A DNA stretch of 64,000 nt from CAWCDJ01 sp963778675 (GTDB taxonomy: Bacteria; Acidobacteriota; Terriglobia; Bryobacterales; Bryobacteraceae), in NCBI GenBank assembly GCA_963778675.1, contig CAVZVI010000010.1:248001-312000 (forward strand), written 5' to 3'. The notes beneath the pieces are model-generated. The model had not been told where the DNA came from and ran no database searches. It saw only the letters and a list, made by a program, of their open reading frames with translations. Position 1 is the first letter of the stretch, and the number at the start of each line of letters is the position of its first letter. A program made the position numbers and the translations under genes. Positions 24,830-35,700 of the stretch are shown one piece after another.

Positions 24830-25209
24830 CAGGCACGGGCGCCGTGGTCCGCGGGGTCTTTGTCCAGATTCACCCATTCCACGTCGCGAGGCAGTGCCAG
24901 GTGCTCTCCGGGGATCCGTGGAATCACATGAATATGCATGTGCCAGCTACCCTCGCCGTCGGCGAAACCCACATCGAATCCATCGGTCTTGAGCGCGGTT
25001 GAGATGCGCTTGCGAAGTTCCTGCACCACGGCCCACAGCAACTGCTGTTCCTGAACGTCCAGATCGTAGAACGCAGCCACATGACGGCGCGGCGCCACCA
25101 CCATGTGGCAGGGAGCGACAGGAGAGGGATGCGGCACGGCGACTACGAACTCGGTCTGAATCCACGCCTCATCCGGCGATACTGTACAGAAAGAGCAATG
25201 TTCCGGCAA
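24829..25209 (-). CDS. HIT-family nucleotide hydrolase/transferase
   Basis: This 126-residue protein carries the histidine triad HMHIHVIPR near its end and the N-terminal CSFCT pair typical of zinc-binding HIT proteins. HIT enzymes hydrolyse or transfer nucleoside monophosphates (AMP-lysine, AMP-NH2, Ap4A). The best start is a TTG at 25209 only 6 bases after a TATATT box, so the message would be leaderless. It leads the block of overlapping genes into the ABC importer; why a HIT protein sits there is not clear. Confidence 0.85.
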   Translation of the reverse strand: MPEHCSFCTVSPDEAWIQTEFVVAVPHPSPVAPCHMVVAPRRHVAAFYDLDVQEQQLLWAVVQELRKRISTALKTDGFDVGFADGEGSWHMHIHVIPRIPGEHLALPRDVEWVNLDKDPADHGARA

Positions 25210-25215
25210 GAGACT

Positions 25216-25221
25216 AATATA
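25216..25221 (-). promoter_or_regulatory. Putative -10 box (TATATT) of the HIT/ABC operon
   Basis: TATATT lies in the 19-base gap between the oxidoreductase gene and the HIT gene, 6 bases before the TTG start. It probably fires the minus-strand block towards 21384 or further. Confidence 0.5.
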
Positions 25222-25228
25222 CCTCCCG

Positions 25229-26572
<1,344 letters not shown>

Positions 26573-26621
26573 TCCGAAATCCTCGATATCTACTTTACTG
26601 CGATTGCACGCCGAATTCAGA

Positions 26622-26627
26622 TACACT
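26622..26627 (+). promoter_or_regulatory. Putative -10 box (TACACT) of the SLC13-type permease gene
   Basis: It ends 9 bases before the ATG at 26637, in the 64-base region shared with the divergent oxidoreductase gene. A TAAAGT on the minus strand (26592-26597) may serve the latter. Confidence 0.35.
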
Positions 26628-26636
26628 CCAAGCGTA

Positions 26637-28079
26637 ATGCCCGCCACCGCACCAACCGAGACGCGATCGAAGGCGACCCGGCCGGCTGCCTGGTGGCGGT
26701 GGGCGGTCGTACTCGCACCGGGGCTATTGCTCTGGTTCTGGGCGCTGCCGGGCCTGAACGTGCAGCAAAGCAGGGTGCTGGGGGTGTTCGTCGCGACAAT
26801 CGTGGCGCTGGTGGCGCAGCCGGTGCCGATGGGCGTGAGCGTGCTGGTGGCGATGACGCTGCTGGCGGTGAGCGGCACCTTGTCTCCTGCGCGAGTGCTC
26901 TCGGGGTTCAGCAATCTGACGGTCTGGCTGATCTTCACCGCGTTTCTCTTCGCGCGAGCGGTGACAATTACCGGGTTCGGGCTGCGCGTGGGCTATGTGT
27001 TCATCCGCCGGTTTGCGCGCACGCCGCTGAGCCTGGGTTATTCCATTGCGGCGGCGGACCTGGTGCTCGCCCCGTTCATCCCTTCCGACACGGCGCGCGG
27101 AGGCGGCATCGTGTTTCCCATCGCCCGCAGCGTGGCGGGCGTGTTCGGATCCGAGCCCGGGCCGAGCGCGAAGCTCATCGGATCGTTCCTGGTGCTGGTG
27201 GCGTTCCACACTACCTATACAGCTTCGGCCATGTTCCTGACGGGCATGGCGGCGAATCCGCTGATCGCCGAGTTCGCGTCCAAGGTGGGGCATATCGACC
27301 TGACGTGGATGCGATGGTTTTCGGGCTCGATCGTGCCGGGGCTGCTGACGCTGGCGATTGTGCCGTGGCTGCTGCTCCGCTGGGTGAAGCCGGAGATCCG
27401 CGATACTTCGGCCGCGCGGGAACTGGCGCGCGCCGAGCTGGCGGCGATGGGGCCGCTCAGCCGCGAAGAGAAGTGGCTGGTGGTGATCATGCTCGGGGTC
27501 ATGGCGGGATGGGTAACCAGCCCGTGGCACGGCATTTCGAACACCTTCGTGGCGCTGGCCGGCGTTTCGGCGATTCTTCTGGCCCGAGTGCTGACCTGGG
27601 ACGACCTGCTGGCCGAGCATCGCGCGTGGGATGCGCTGATCTGGTTCGCGCCGCTGGTGATGATGGCGGATACGCTGAACGAAATCGGCGTGATCAAAGT
27701 GCTTTCGGGAAAACTGTTCCTGCTCATGGCCGGTTGGGTGTGGCCGCTGGTGCTGGTGGCCGTGGTGGTGACGTATCTGTACGTGCATTACAGCTTCGCG
27801 AGTATGACCGCGCAGGTGACGGCGCTCTACCCCGGTTTCCTGGCGGCGGCGCTGGCGGGCGGGGTGCCGCCGGTGCTGGCGGCGCTGGCGCTGGCTTACT
27901 TCTCGAATCTGAACGCGGCGATGACGCACTACGGAACGGGCTCCGCTCCGGTCTATTTCGGGTCGGGATACGTGCGGCAGGGCGACTGGTGGAAGTACGG
28001 CTTCTGGATCTCGGTGGTGGACCTGGTGATCTGGATGGGGGTGGGAACGGTCTGGTGGAAGGTGGTAGGGATCTGGTAG
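26637..28079 (+). CDS. SLC13/DASS-family anion permease (2-oxoglutarate/malate translocator-like)
   Basis: This is a polytopic membrane protein of about 480 residues with some 12-13 hydrophobic segments. FIPSDTARGGGIVFPIARS and, near the end, SNLNAAMTHYGTGSAPVYFGSGY resemble the substrate and sodium motifs of the divalent anion:Na+ symporter family, notably the plastid 2-oxoglutarate/malate translocator and bacterial YflS/YbhI. It should move di- or tricarboxylates across the inner membrane. The start at 26637 opens the cytosolic N-terminus; earlier codons fall in the promoter region. It is divergent from the oxidoreductase, with no obvious functional link. Confidence 0.9.
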   Translation: MPATAPTETRSKATRPAAWWRWAVVLAPGLLLWFWALPGLNVQQSRVLGVFVATIVALVAQPVPMGVSVLVAMTLLAVSGTLSPARVLSGFSNLTVWLIFTAFLFARAVTITGFGLRVGYVFIRRFARTPLSLGYSIAAADLVLAPFIPSDTARGGGIVFPIARSVAGVFGSEPGPSAKLIGSFLVLVAFHTTYTASAMFLTGMAANPLIAEFASKVGHIDLTWMRWFSGSIVPGLLTLAIVPWLLLRWVKPEIRDTSAARELARAELAAMGPLSREEKWLVVIMLGVMAGWVTSPWHGISNTFVALAGVSAILLARVLTWDDLLAEHRAWDALIWFAPLVMMADTLNEIGVIKVLSGKLFLLMAGWVWPLVLVAVVVTYLYVHYSFASMTAQVTALYPGFLAAALAGGVPPVLAALALAYFSNLNAAMTHYGTGSAPVYFGSGYVRQGDWWKYGFWISVVDLVIWMGVGTVWWKVVGIW

Positions 28080-28080
28080 G

Positions 28081-28110
28081 TTGACAGACCCGGGCGCTTC
28101 CATATATAAA
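28081..28110 (+). promoter_or_regulatory. Promoter of the first PadR gene, with possible PadR operator
   Basis: TTGACA at 28081-28086 is followed, after 16-18 bases, by an AT-rich TATATAAA stretch (28103-28110) that serves as the -10 box, 7 bases before the ATG. The near-palindromic AT stretch could be the regulator's own site. Confidence 0.6.
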
Positions 28111-28116
28111 TAGGCG

Positions 28117-28443
28117 ATGCCTCGGCTTCCTATGCCTCCGGGAACGCTGGCGATGCTGGTCCTGCGGGTGCTCCAGAGCGGACCTCTGCACGGCTACGCG
28201 ATCGCCCAACGCATCCGGGCGCTCTCCGATTCGGTCCTGGAGGCCGAAGAAGGTTCGCTCTATCCGACGCTGCAGCGAATGCTGTTGGAAGGCTGGGTCA
28301 GCGGCCAGGCGGGCGTCTCCGAGACCGGGCGGCGAGTCCGCTTCTATACGCTGACCCGCGAAGGAAAGAAACAGCTCCAGCGGGAGATTGCCGAATACCA
28401 GCAGGCGACCGCGGCCATACAGGCCATATTGAGGACTGCCTGA
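28117..28443 (+). CDS. PadR-family transcriptional regulator
   Basis: This 108-residue winged-helix repressor shows the PadR pattern: TLAMLVLRVLQSGPLHGYAIAQRI, EEGSLYPTLQRMLLEGWV, then the wing GRRVRFYTLTREGKKQL and a C-terminal dimer helix. It lies one base before an ADOP-type permease gene, and probably represses its own transcript. It is a paralogue of the gene at 39846, sharing roughly half its residues by eye. Confidence 0.93.
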   Translation: MPRLPMPPGTLAMLVLRVLQSGPLHGYAIAQRIRALSDSVLEAEEGSLYPTLQRMLLEGWVSGQAGVSETGRRVRFYTLTREGKKQLQREIAEYQQATAAIQAILRTA

Positions 28444-28444
28444 G

Positions 28445-30931
28445 ATGCGCAAGTTCTTCCGCCGCCTGTATGCGCTGTTCCACCGCCGGAGGCTGCAGCG
28501 CGAGTTGGAAGAGGAGATGGCCGCGCATCGGGAGATGATGCCGGCCGAGCGGCAGCGTTACTTCGGAAGCACCTTGCGGCTCCGGGAAGAGGCCGCGGAT
28601 CAGTGGGGCTGGACCTCTTTCGACCAGATCCGTCAGGACCTCGTGTATGGAGCCCGGTCGCTTCGCCGCTCACCGGGGTTTGCGCTGACGGCGGTCGCCG
28701 TGTTGTCGCTGGGGATCGGCGTGAACCTGGCCGAGATCCACGTGTTCAACGCGCTCCTGCACCGGCTGGATGTTCGCGATGTAGACTCCCTGCGGCGGTT
28801 TTACAAAGTGACCCCGGGAGGGATTACGGGCAACTTCTCCGTTCCGGAAATCGAATTCTACCGGCGGCACAACACGGTGCTGTCGGCAGTCATCGCCGAG
28901 ACTTACGTTCCGGGAGTTTTCCAGGGGCAGGATTCCGAGGAACTGCGCTGCAGCCTGGTGAGCGGGAACTTCTTCGGAGACCTGGGAATTACGCCGATGT
29001 ACGGCCGCCTGCTGGACGAGCAGGACGACCAGCCCGGATCGCCTCCGGTGGCCGTGCTCGGGTACGGCTACTGGCAAAGCCGCTTCGGCGGCGATCCCGG
29101 ACTTGTCATGAGGACCATCCGGTTGAACGACAAGCCGGTGCGGGTGGTGGGAATTGCGCCCGCGCAGTTCGGCGGGCTCGTCCAGCAGCCGGCGCCGGTG
29201 TGGATGGCGATCTCGCAATATCCGTACCTCACGGGAGATAGCCGCGGGCTCGCTGATTTCGGGACACAGCGGACCTTTCTGCTCGGCAGGCTGAAGCCCG
29301 GGGTTTCGGTCGAAGCCGCCGAAGCGCAATTCCGCGCATTGACCGGCCAGCTGCGGAAGCAAGAGCCCCAGTACGTAGACCGGAGCGAGCGGCTGAAGAT
29401 CTACGCCGCCGATACTCCGCCGTCTCTCAAACCGGCAGCCGTGCTGCTCTTTGCCACCTGCATTCTGCTGGTGCTCCTGGTGCTGCTCGCGGCCTGCGCC
29501 AACCTGGGAAACATGCTCCTGGCGCGAGGGCTCGCCCGCCAGCGCGAAATCGAAATCCGGCTCGCCATCGGCGCCGGCCGGTGGAGGTTGATCCGGCAGT
29601 TGATGACGGAGAATCTTCTGCTGGCGGCTCTCGCTTCGGTCGCGGCCTTATTCGTTGGAAGGCTGGCGGCGCGGCTCCTGCTACGGATCATCGAGGCGCC
29701 GCCGAACCTGCGGATCGTGAGCGACTGGAGAATCGGAGTGGCGTGCGCGGCGCTCGGCCTGGGGGCGACTCTCGCGTTCGGGCTTGCACCGGCATTCCAG
29801 GCCGTGAAGCGCGGGCCCAAAGCCACGATGGCACGCAAGATCCTGGTTTCGCTTCAGGTGGCTGTGAGCTGCGTGCTGCTGATTCTGAGCAGCTTCCTCA
29901 CGCGGGCGATTCAGTACAACTTCCGCACCGAAGTTACTTTCGACTACACGGGAATGGCCGTGGTGGATCCCACCTTCTATCTGCACGGGCTATCACCCGC
30001 GCAGTCCCGGCAGTCGGCGCTCGAGATGGCTGCGCGCCTGCGACAGGTGCCCGGTATCGATGCGGTGTCCATGGCGACGATCCCTCCGCTGAGGCGCGTG
30101 TGGATCGAGCATGTCGGAGACAGGCAGCTATATCTGAATGCGGTCGACCCATCCTACTTTCCGATGATGCGCCTTTCCCTTCTCGACGGGCGAATGTTCG
30201 GGACCGGTGAGCAGGATGCTGCGGTGGTTAGTGAATCCGCGGCTCGCGAGCTTTGGCCGAACGAATCGGCCGTCGGGAAGACCTGCCTGATCGGGGGGCG
30301 CCGGCGCACCGTCACGGGCGTCGTGAAGGATAGCGGCGTGAACCTGATCAGCAATCCGGAATCGGTCGAGGCATACACGCCGATCGAAGACCAGAACGCC
30401 GCCTATGCAACGATTCTGGTTCACGCGACGAGTAACCCGGGGCCGATGTTGGGGGCGCTTCGCTCCGCCGCCCGGCTTCCCGGGGTGGTTCCGGCGGTTG
30501 CTACGTTTCAGAGCTCGATCGACCGGCAACTGGACACGATTCGGAAGACCGTCGCGGTTGTCGGCTCGCTGGGAGCGGTCGCCAGCCTGCTCGCGATGCT
30601 CGGCATTTTCGGGCTGCTGGCCTTTTCGGTGGCGCAGAGGACGCGGGAAATCGGCGTGCGGATGGCAATGGGCGCGCGCCCCTTGGACGTTCTGCGATGC
30701 CTGACCGGCCAGTACGCACTTCCCTTCGGGATCGGAGCTGCCTTCGGAGTCGCGGTGGCCGCGGCTGCCGCGAGGGTGCTGCGGAACGTCCTTTTCGGGT
30801 TCCTTCCCTTCGACATTGCGAGCTTTGGCGCGGGCTTGCTGTTCTTCGGCGCGGTCGCACTGGCGGCCTCCATCGTGCCGGCGCGGAGGGCGCTGCGAAT
30901 CGATCCGGCTTCGGCTCTGCGTTACGAATGA
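28445..30931 (+). CDS. ADOP-type FtsX/MacB-like permease (acidobacterial duplicated orphan permease)
   Basis: This 828-residue inner-membrane protein has an N-terminal prefix of about 75 residues (YALFHRRRLQRELEEEMAAH, FGSTLRLREEAADQWGWT), a membrane segment, and a MacB-type periplasmic domain (~100-340). It then has an FtsX triple-helix unit (~340-430), a second periplasmic domain and a second FtsX unit (~700-825, ending PARRALRIDPASALRYE). The family lacks a dedicated ATPase in most copies. Here an ABC ATPase gene follows with a 4-base overlap, though it looks better matched to the next permease. Substrate unknown; membrane stress or export roles are usual for MacB relatives. Confidence 0.92.
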   Translation: MRKFFRRLYALFHRRRLQRELEEEMAAHREMMPAERQRYFGSTLRLREEAADQWGWTSFDQIRQDLVYGARSLRRSPGFALTAVAVLSLGIGVNLAEIHVFNALLHRLDVRDVDSLRRFYKVTPGGITGNFSVPEIEFYRRHNTVLSAVIAETYVPGVFQGQDSEELRCSLVSGNFFGDLGITPMYGRLLDEQDDQPGSPPVAVLGYGYWQSRFGGDPGLVMRTIRLNDKPVRVVGIAPAQFGGLVQQPAPVWMAISQYPYLTGDSRGLADFGTQRTFLLGRLKPGVSVEAAEAQFRALTGQLRKQEPQYVDRSERLKIYAADTPPSLKPAAVLLFATCILLVLLVLLAACANLGNMLLARGLARQREIEIRLAIGAGRWRLIRQLMTENLLLAALASVAALFVGRLAARLLLRIIEAPPNLRIVSDWRIGVACAALGLGATLAFGLAPAFQAVKRGPKATMARKILVSLQVAVSCVLLILSSFLTRAIQYNFRTEVTFDYTGMAVVDPTFYLHGLSPAQSRQSALEMAARLRQVPGIDAVSMATIPPLRRVWIEHVGDRQLYLNAVDPSYFPMMRLSLLDGRMFGTGEQDAAVVSESAARELWPNESAVGKTCLIGGRRRTVTGVVKDSGVNLISNPESVEAYTPIEDQNAAYATILVHATSNPGPMLGALRSAARLPGVVPAVATFQSSIDRQLDTIRKTVAVVGSLGAVASLLAMLGIFGLLAFSVAQRTREIGVRMAMGARPLDVLRCLTGQYALPFGIGAAFGVAVAAAAARVLRNVLFGFLPFDIASFGAGLLFFGAVALAASIVPARRALRIDPASALRYE

Positions 30932-31848
30932 TGGACCCCCCGGTTCGCCTCGAAGGAGTCTGGAAGACGTACGGAACTACGGCGGCCGTGTGCGGACTCA
31001 GTCTGAGCGTGCCGCCGCGGAGCGTGTACGGGTTTCTCGGGCCAAACGGGGCCGGGAAATCGACCACAATCCGGATGGTGCTCGGCTTGCAGCGTCCCGA
31101 TCGGGGGACGATATCGCTGTTCGGGCGTCCCCTGGCGCGGGAGCGAATCGCCCTGCTGCGGCGGATCGGCTCGCTGGTCGAATCGCCCTCGTTGTATCCG
31201 CACTTGACGGGCCGTGAAAACCTGGAAGTTCACCGGCGGCTGCTTGGACTGTCGAAACGTGCCATCGACGAAGCGCTGGAGGCCGTCGATCTCATGCCTG
31301 TGGGCGGCCGCCTGGTCCGCAATTACTCTTCCGGAATGAAACAGCGGCTGGGACTCGCGCTGGCCCTGCTCGGCAATCCGGAACTGTTGCTGCTCGACGA
31401 GCCCACGAACGGACTCGACCCGGCGGGTATTCATGAAGTGCGGAGCCTGGTTCGCGACTTACCTGGACGTAGCGGCGTGACGGTCTTCCTCTCCAGCCAT
31501 CAGCTTGCGGAAGTGGAGCAGGTGGCCACCCACCTGGCGATCATTTCGCGAGGCCGGCTCAAGTTTGAAGGGACACGGGAAGCGCTTCGAGCGCGCAGCG
31601 GGCAAGGGGTCGTTGTACGGGTCGATCAGCCGGACCGGGCCTGCGCCCTGCTGGCGGGGATGGGATGCGCCGCCGTCCGCGAGGGCGACCGCATTCTGGT
31701 GGCGCCGGAGAGTGCGCACGGACCAGCCGGGATCAACGCAGCCCTGGTGAAGGCCGGCGTTGCCGTCTCTTATCTGGCGCCCACGCACGCGACGCTCGAA
31801 GATATCTTTCTGGACCTCACGACACTTCGTGCCGCCGGAGAAGAGTAA
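30928..31848 (+). CDS. ABC transporter ATP-binding protein, BcrA/lantibiotic-immunity type
   Basis: This is an ATPase of about 306 residues: Walker A GPNGAGKST, signature YSSGMKQRLGLALAL, Walker B LLLLDEPTNGLDP and H-loop LSSHQL. The C-terminal extension (ATLEDIFLDLT) is typical of ABC-2 exporters such as BcrA. ATG at 30928 or 30931, overlapping the ADOP stop. The membrane partner follows after 2 bases. Such pairs often export or exclude antimicrobial peptides; the actual substrate is not shown. Confidence 0.92.
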   Translation: MMDPPVRLEGVWKTYGTTAAVCGLSLSVPPRSVYGFLGPNGAGKSTTIRMVLGLQRPDRGTISLFGRPLARERIALLRRIGSLVESPSLYPHLTGRENLEVHRRLLGLSKRAIDEALEAVDLMPVGGRLVRNYSSGMKQRLGLALALLGNPELLLLDEPTNGLDPAGIHEVRSLVRDLPGRSGVTVFLSSHQLAEVEQVATHLAIISRGRLKFEGTREALRARSGQGVVVRVDQPDRACALLAGMGCAAVREGDRILVAPESAHGPAGINAALVKAGVAVSYLAPTHATLEDIFLDLTTLRAAGEE

Positions 31849-31850
31849 CG

Positions 31851-32618
31851 ATGCTGCTGCGCGCGCTCCGTGCGGAAGTGCTGAAGATGAAAAGGACCGT
31901 CGCGCTGAAGATGGTTCTGGCCGCTCCGCTGGCGGTCGTGCTTCCGATTCTCTTCCTCGCCAGCCAGGCGCCGTTTTCGATGCTGAACTTCAACGGCATC
32001 CGGAATAAGTGGACGGTATTGTCGCTGCTTACACTCAGGGTCTGGGCGCTCCTCATGATGCCGCTCTACGTTACTCTCGAGACCGCTCTGTTAGCCGGAC
32101 TCGACCATTCCGAGAATCATTGGAAGAGCCTCCTGGCGCGGCCGGTGCCTCGATGGACGCTATACGCGGCGAAACTTGTGGTGGCCACGGCCTTGACCGC
32201 CGCCGCCACGCTGGTGCTGCTGTGCGGCATTCTGATCGACGGCGCGATCCTGGCACGGATTCAAACCGAGGTGGTCTTCGGATCTCAGGTGCCATGGGCC
32301 GCGATCTTTCGAGACGGCGCGCGAGTGATGGGATTGGGATTCCTGGCGCTGGCGATCCAGCACTGGATGAGTTTGCGATGGCGGTCATTTTCGGCCGCGA
32401 CCGGCGCCGGCATCGTGGCGGTGGTGGCGGGTGTCTTCGCCTTTGCGGCCGGGCAACAGTCCGGCGGCTGGCCGCGATACTTTCCCTGGGCGCTTCCCAT
32501 GCTGGTCCTGGCGAGACAGCCTCTCCACGTCGAAACCGCCCTGTGGATCAACGTCGCGGTGGGCCTTCTTGTCGCGGCGGCCGGCTGTCTGGATTTCAGC
32601 AGGCGCGAAGTGAAGTAA
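31851..32618 (+). CDS. ABC-2 type permease, BcrB/MutE-like
   Basis: This 255-residue membrane protein has six hydrophobic segments (for example MVLAAPLAVVLPILFLA, VLSLLTLRVWALLMMPLYV, AATGAGIVAVVAGVFAFAAG). An HSENHWKSLLARPVPRW stretch after the second segment is characteristic of lantibiotic-immunity permeases. It pairs with the ATPase directly upstream and ends the first PadR operon. Confidence 0.85.
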   Translation: MLLRALRAEVLKMKRTVALKMVLAAPLAVVLPILFLASQAPFSMLNFNGIRNKWTVLSLLTLRVWALLMMPLYVTLETALLAGLDHSENHWKSLLARPVPRWTLYAAKLVVATALTAAATLVLLCGILIDGAILARIQTEVVFGSQVPWAAIFRDGARVMGLGFLALAIQHWMSLRWRSFSAATGAGIVAVVAGVFAFAAGQQSGGWPRYFPWALPMLVLARQPLHVETALWINVAVGLLVAAAGCLDFSRREVK

Positions 32619-32656
32619 CACCGATCCCCAACCGGCCTGCTCGGAGAAAAAAAGGA

Positions 32657-32685
32657 TTGACAGGGGCTCCCGGATGCTGTAACTT
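32657..32685 (+). promoter_or_regulatory. Sigma-70-type promoter of the TonB-like receptor gene
   Basis: TTGACA (32657-32662) and TAACTT (32680-32685) are separated by 17 bases. The leader to the ATG at 32746 is about 55 bases, longer than most in this window. Confidence 0.6.
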
Positions 32686-32745
32686 CGACGATATTCGTTA
32701 GCGTTACAGAGGGTTTCTTAGCAAGACTCGTTACGGGAGACCGAA

Positions 32746-35700
32746 ATGCGCCAGGTATGCGGGTGTCTGTTTGCTGCTGTTCTCATGTGCGGGCTGCTGC
32801 CGGCCCAGATGACGACTACGGGGACCGTTACGGGCACCGTGATCGATCCCTCCGGCAATGTGATTGCGGGGGCCAAGATCACGTTGACCAGCGACAGAAC
32901 GTCCGAAGCGCGGACGGCTACGTCCAACGAAACCGGGTCGTTCATACTGCTTGCGGTGCAGCCGGACACGTACGGATTGCGTATTGAACAGCACGGATTC
33001 AAGATCTATGAACGCAAAGGGGTGGTAATCACCGCCAATGAGCGCGTGGCGCTCGGTGACGTCAAACTGGAAATCGGCGCGGTGACCGAAACAGTCAGCG
33101 TGGTCGGAGAAGCGGCGCAGGTACAGACCGACAGTTCCGAACATTCGGCGGTGCTGACCTCGACGCAGTTGACCAACCTCACCGCGAAGGGCCGCGAGGT
33201 GGTCTCCATGCTGCGCACGATTCCGGGCGTACAATACCAGGCCGATCAGGATTCGACGGGCGGGAGCTACGGGACCGGCACTCCCAACATCGCGGGCTCG
33301 TTTTCGGGCACCAACATCCTGGCGGTGGACGGCGTCGTAAGCAACGACCAGGGAACGCCGAATGTGTTTTCAAGTGTAACGACCCTGGACGCCATCGGTG
33401 AAGTGAAGGTGCTGTTGAACAGCTACCAGGCGGAGTACGCCGGCAACGGCGGACCGATCGTGCAGGTGGTGACGCGCGGAGGCGGGCAGGAGTTCCACGG
33501 CAGCGCATACGAATACATCCGCAACGATGCGATGAACGCCAACGATTTCTTTAATAACCGCAACGGAGTGAGGCGGCCGCGCTATCGCTACAACACGTTT
33601 GGAGGATCAATCGGGGGGCCGGTCTACATACCCGGGCACTGGAACCAGAGTAAGACCAAGATGTTCGCCTTCTACAATGTGGAACAGGCGCTGATCTCCA
33701 CTCCGGGCGCGCTGAACTCCTACACGATGCCGACATCACTGGAACGCCAGGGCGATTTTTCGCAGACCCTGGACACCAACGGCAAGGTGATCCCGATTAC
33801 CGACACCGAGGCCGGCGCCCCTTTCCCCGGCAACGTGATTCCCAAGAGCCGGCTGAACCCGAACGGGTTGGCGCTGATGAATATCCTGCCGCAGCCCAAC
33901 TTCATCAACCGGGCGATCACCGGGGGCAACTACAACTATCAGATCCAGGAAGTACAGAAGGACCCGAAGCGGAGCCAGTTGCTGCGGCTCGACTTCGTAC
34001 CGAGCGACAAGGACCGCTTCTTCATCCGCGGCAAGACGTGGATTGCGCAACAGGAGGGTTACGCAGTGGCCGGCGGGGCGAGCCCCGTGGGCTTCTTCGC
34101 CCAATGTTACTGCTTTACGGAAGAGGGCCTGGCAACCGGAGATACCCATATTTTCAGCCCGACCGTAATTATGGAGTTCAATGCCGGGATCCGCCACAAT
34201 CGCGAGGCCTGGTACCCGTACGGCACGAACGAAATCAACAAGGTGCTGCGGTCGAAAGTCGGCTACAACCTGAGTCAGTGGTACCCGAATGCGAATGTCT
34301 CCGGATATATTCCGCGCTTTTCGTTCGGCGGCGTACCCAGCGCACCGAACGTGAGCTACGACAACCGCCTGCTCACCGGCGGCACGGACTTCACATTCAA
34401 CCTCAGCGACAGTGTGGCGATCACCCGGGGCGCGCACAACATCAAGGTCGGCTTCGACGTTTACCGCATCCGCGAGTACGAAGGGGAGCAGAGCATCTTC
34501 TCGGGTACGTTCGACTTCGGCAGGAATACCTTGAATCCGCTGGATTCGAACTACGCGTTCTCGAACGCGGCGCTCGGGGTTTTCAATAGCTACACCGAGT
34601 CCAATATCCGCTATGGCGCCAACATGCGGCAGACCCTGGCGGAGTGGTTCGCGCAGGACAGTTGGAGAGTGAGCAAGCGGCTCAATATCGACTACGGCAT
34701 TCGCTGGACCTGGGCTGGAGAGATGCACCCGAACAATCCGGGGCAGCAGTCGGTATTCATGCGCAGCCTGTACACTCCGGGGCAGTCGCCTCCGCTGTAC
34801 GTTCCGGTAACTCAGGGCGGCGTCAAGTACGCACAGAATCCGCTCACGGGAGCACTGCTGCCGGGAGCCTATGTGGGTCTTTTCGTCCCTGGGGTCGGCA
34901 ATCCCGCCCCTGGCGGAGTGACCTACGGCGACAAGGGCGTGCCGACCGGCTTCGTGAATCAACCGGGGGTTCTTTGGGGGCCGCGCCTGGGATTCGCACT
35001 TGACGTATTCGGCAACGGAAAGACGGCCATTCGCGGAGGCGCGGCGATTCTGTACAACCCGCGTCTCAGCAAATGGAGCAACATGGTGAATAACCCGCCG
35101 GCGATTCTTACGCCGATCACCTACTACGGAGACATGAGGACCTTCCTGCAAACGGGCGGCGTGCTCTCGCCCAGTAACACGCAGGGCTTTAACATCAATA
35201 ACAAGACGCCGGATAACTACAACATCACCTTTGGTGTGCAGCAGGACATGGGGCACTCCATCCTGGTAGACGTTTCCTACGCGGGGGTTCTGGGCCAGCA
35301 CATCCCGCAGACCCTGCAGATCAATACCGTTCCTTATGGCACCCACTTTCTGCCGCAGTATACCGGCGGAGTGACGGATAACTTCTTCCGTCCCTACCCC
35401 GGTTATAACAACGTGGCCTGGATCGATGACGCGTACAACTCCAACTACCACGCGCTACTGCTCAGCATCAACCGCCGCTTTTCGAACGGGCTGCAGTTCG
35501 GATTCAGTTACACGTTCTCGAAGTTCATGGATTACAACGGGATCCCGATCTACCGGCCGCTGCGCACCTGGAGTTATGGATTCGACGGTTCGGACCAGAC
35601 CCACAACGCAGTTTTGAACTTCACCTACGACCTGCCGAACGCGAGCCGCCTGGTCAACGGCAACAAGATCGTCAAGTGGGTGTTCGACGACTGGACGCTG

